Shown one piece after another: positions 24,553-26,032 of a stretch of DNA of 26,032 nucleotides. Numbering within the stretch: position 1 is the first letter of the stretch; the number at the start of each line of letters is the position of its first letter. The notes below the pieces were generated by a model that searched no databases, was not told the DNA's origin, and saw nothing but the letters and a program-made list of their open reading frames with translations. Both the position numbers and the translations under genes were made by a program. This DNA is from Colwellia_A sp041890515. GTDB lineage: Bacteria > Pseudomonadota > Gammaproteobacteria > Enterobacterales > Alteromonadaceae. The DNA lies in the NCBI GenBank assembly GCA_041890515.1, contig JASDWX010000034.1, positions 1 through 26,032 of the forward strand, written 5' to 3'.

Positions 24553-25850
24553 TTCAAAGTAAAATTTTTCTGTCTATAGTTTGTATTCTGATTTCTATAC
24601 AAAGTTATGGGCAACAAACTAAAGTGGATTATTACAAGTCAGATAATATTACTAATCAAATACCCTATTTTGATAATCGTTTTAAAATAGATGCTCTGCT
24701 TGAAGAAATAACCCTTTTATTTTACCGAAAAAGTGGTACTCAACCCATCATACTTGTTCGTCCTGATGGCAGTAAGCTAAAAATCAATAACCTGCCTGAA
24801 GATAAAGTCACATGGTTTGATGATCGTACATTCGATCTCATCACCATTAAAAACCCAATGCCAGGTCCTTGGCAGGCTATCGGTGATATTGTCCCTGAAA
24901 GTCGTATAATGGTAGTAACAGACGTCACTATTAAAGTTGATCCTCTGCCTGAAATTCTCCTTTCAGGCGAAACGTTAAAGGTTGAAGGTCGATTGTTCAA
25001 TGGTGAACTTGCTATAGATGATCCACTCTTTCGAGAGGTTCTCAATTTAAATGTTGATTTTTATAGTACGAATAACTCTGCGTTTGATAATTTTGGTGCT
25101 GAACCCGTTAAAATTACGCAATTTCGTGATGATGGCCGAGATTTAGATGAGTATGCTAAGGATGGTTTATTCACTGGGGAGTTTGTGCTTGATTTTGCCC
25201 CAGGTGAATGGATACCCACTTATTATGTTCAAATGCCTATGGCTACTCGAGAGTTAAGACAAAAACCAATTATTTTACAGAAAACACCGGTTACTCTCTC
25301 CGTAGAGGCTGTTATAGAAGAAGGGCAGTCACATCGTGTTACTTTCACGATTGATCCCACTTATGTTGACGTGAATAGCTTATTATTCCAAGGGAAAGTG
25401 ATTTTACCTGATCGGCAGGTTAGTCCATTTTCAATTGTGGAAGGCTCAGGGAGTTCGCGGGTATATGAAATAGAATATACTGAATCAGGTATTCATCGAT
25501 TACAAGTCAATGCCTTTGGTCGAACTATCAAGGGGCGAGAGTTTCGTTTAGTATTACCACAATTTACTTTTAATGCAGAGAGAAAAGATAGTTTGTTGAT
25601 GCCGACAATCGGTGCTAGTGGTGAAGGCGTTTTACCGAGTACAGAAAGTGCTATTAGTGATCAAATGAAATTAGCAGAAGAAAATGCAAGACAATTAGCA
25701 ATAGTATTTGAAGAAGCTAAAATAGCACAAGAGGTGGAAGCGAAAGAAAAAGAATTTCATACTTATATGATTATTGGCGCTGCAAACCTTGGAATAGTCT
25801 TGTTTGCCTTGATATTTTATTTTATATCTCGGCGTAAAAAGAAAAAATAA
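24540..25850 (+). CDS. TIGR03503-like envelope protein with C-terminal membrane anchor
   Basis: A 436-residue protein with an N-terminal signal peptide (FLSIVCILISIQSYG, cleavage near residue 24), a large extracytoplasmic part and a C-terminal membrane helix (about 413-430) followed by RRKKKK, so type I topology. The part from about residue 120 to 235 (FRDDGRDLDEYAKDGLFTGEFVLDFAPGEW) resembles beta-sandwich domains with a D-x-D-x-x-x-D-G calcium-loop-like segment. A short helical, charged region (EENARQLAIVFEEAKIAQEVEAKEKEF) precedes the membrane helix. It fits the TIGR03503 family of Vibrio, Shewanella and Colwellia, whose function is unknown. A GGGAG Shine-Dalgarno sequence lies within dnaQ, and the start overlaps the dnaQ end by 13 bases. 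Confidence 0.7.
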   Translation: MAQIVQSKIFLSIVCILISIQSYGQQTKVDYYKSDNITNQIPYFDNRFKIDALLEEITLLFYRKSGTQPIILVRPDGSKLKINNLPEDKVTWFDDRTFDLITIKNPMPGPWQAIGDIVPESRIMVVTDVTIKVDPLPEILLSGETLKVEGRLFNGELAIDDPLFREVLNLNVDFYSTNNSAFDNFGAEPVKITQFRDDGRDLDEYAKDGLFTGEFVLDFAPGEWIPTYYVQMPMATRELRQKPIILQKTPVTLSVEAVIEEGQSHRVTFTIDPTYVDVNSLLFQGKVILPDRQVSPFSIVEGSGSSRVYEIEYTESGIHRLQVNAFGRTIKGREFRLVLPQFTFNAERKDSLLMPTIGASGEGVLPSTESAISDQMKLAEENARQLAIVFEEAKIAQEVEAKEKEFHTYMIIGAANLGIVLFALIFYFISRRKKKK

Positions 25851-25943
25851 CAATGAATACTGAAATAAATACAGCGTTTTTGAATGGAATTCCTTCGTAT
25901 TGTTCATCAAATGTGCATCCAGTTAATTATATTAAAAAAGTGG

Positions 25944-25972
25944 TTGACTGCTCTTCGTCTTAACCGTATTAT
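25944..25972 (+). promoter_or_regulatory. Strong stable-RNA promoter before tRNA-Asp
   Basis: TTGACT (25944-25949), an exact 17-base spacer and TATTAT (25967-25972) are followed by a GC-rich discriminator (CTCCGCCG), the hallmark of stringently controlled tRNA/rRNA promoters. The tRNA begins about 40 bases after the expected transcription start. Confidence 0.85.
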
Positions 25973-26019
25973 CTCCGCCGCATTCAACGACTTGTTGTTG
26001 TTTGTAGTGATTATGCAGC

Positions 26020-26032
26020 GGAGTGGTAGTTC
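26020..26032 (+). tRNA. tRNA-Asp, 5' end only
   Basis: The last 13 bases, GGAGTGGTAGTTC, match the 5' acceptor strand, T8 region and start of the D-arm of gammaproteobacterial tRNA-Asp (GGAGCGGTAGTTCAG...). The anticodon lies outside the window, so identity rests on this short match, the promoter upstream and the known dnaQ-aspV linkage in E. coli. Confidence 0.65.

Overview
The window looks like a chromosomal piece of a marine gammaproteobacterium of the order Alteromonadales, probably near Colwellia or Thalassotalea. The grounds are AT-rich sequence, Colwellia-like protein families (a TIGR03503-type protein, DUF599 and DUF2919 membrane proteins, CBM9/DUF5916 barrels) and a dnaQ to tRNA-Asp linkage like dnaQ-aspV of E. 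coli. A run of ten Ns at 22267-22276 shows it is a draft scaffold. I saw no IS element, phage gene or CRISPR array.

Left end (1-2174): the 3' end of an M28 metallopeptidase gene, a terminator hairpin, then a decayed chemoreceptor gene on the minus strand. That gene has a NIT sensor, HAMP and a truncated signalling domain, with three stops in one otherwise open frame.

Tryptophan catabolism block (2175-11458, all minus strand): an almost complete route from tryptophan to 4-oxalocrotonate through 3-hydroxyanthranilate meta-cleavage. In transcription order an upstream unit encodes an SDR protein with altered catalytic residues and 2-aminomuconate semialdehyde dehydrogenase. After a 265-bp gap with a promoter-like sequence comes a second unit: 2-aminomuconate deaminase (RidA family), 3-hydroxyanthranilate dioxygenase, a possible 49-residue small protein, ACMS decarboxylase, a cyclase-family protein that probably acts as N-formylkynurenine formamidase, kynureninase, kynurenine 3-monooxygenase and tryptophan 2,3-dioxygenase. 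Genes in this unit overlap or lie within a few bases of each other. No regulator, transporter or lower-pathway gene (oxalocrotonate decarboxylase, hydratase, aldolase) is present.

Middle (11688-17397): an alpha/beta hydrolase with a good sigma70-like promoter, convergent with cysK across a shared bidirectional terminator. Then follow three plus-strand genes for cell-envelope proteins: a secreted lipase-like hydrolase, an unrecognised membrane-anchored protein and an RDD membrane protein with short in-frame DNA repeats. A long G-U-rich RNA hairpin lies between the first two.

Right (17448-26032): two tandem paralogues on the minus strand, each a CBM9-like domain joined to a DUF5916 outer-membrane barrel; the N-terminus of the upstream one falls in the assembly gap. 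Next is a compact plus-strand operon, DUF599 - DUF2919 - dnaQ - TIGR03503-like, with every junction overlapping. The window ends 13 bases into a probable tRNA-Asp gene with a strong stable-RNA promoter.

The least described elements are the small ORF in the kynurenine operon, the variant formamidase, the SDR without the usual Tyr/Lys pair, the lipase/anchored-protein pair with its hairpin, and the duplicated barrels with a conserved CxxC. I did not find a clearly new multi-gene system.
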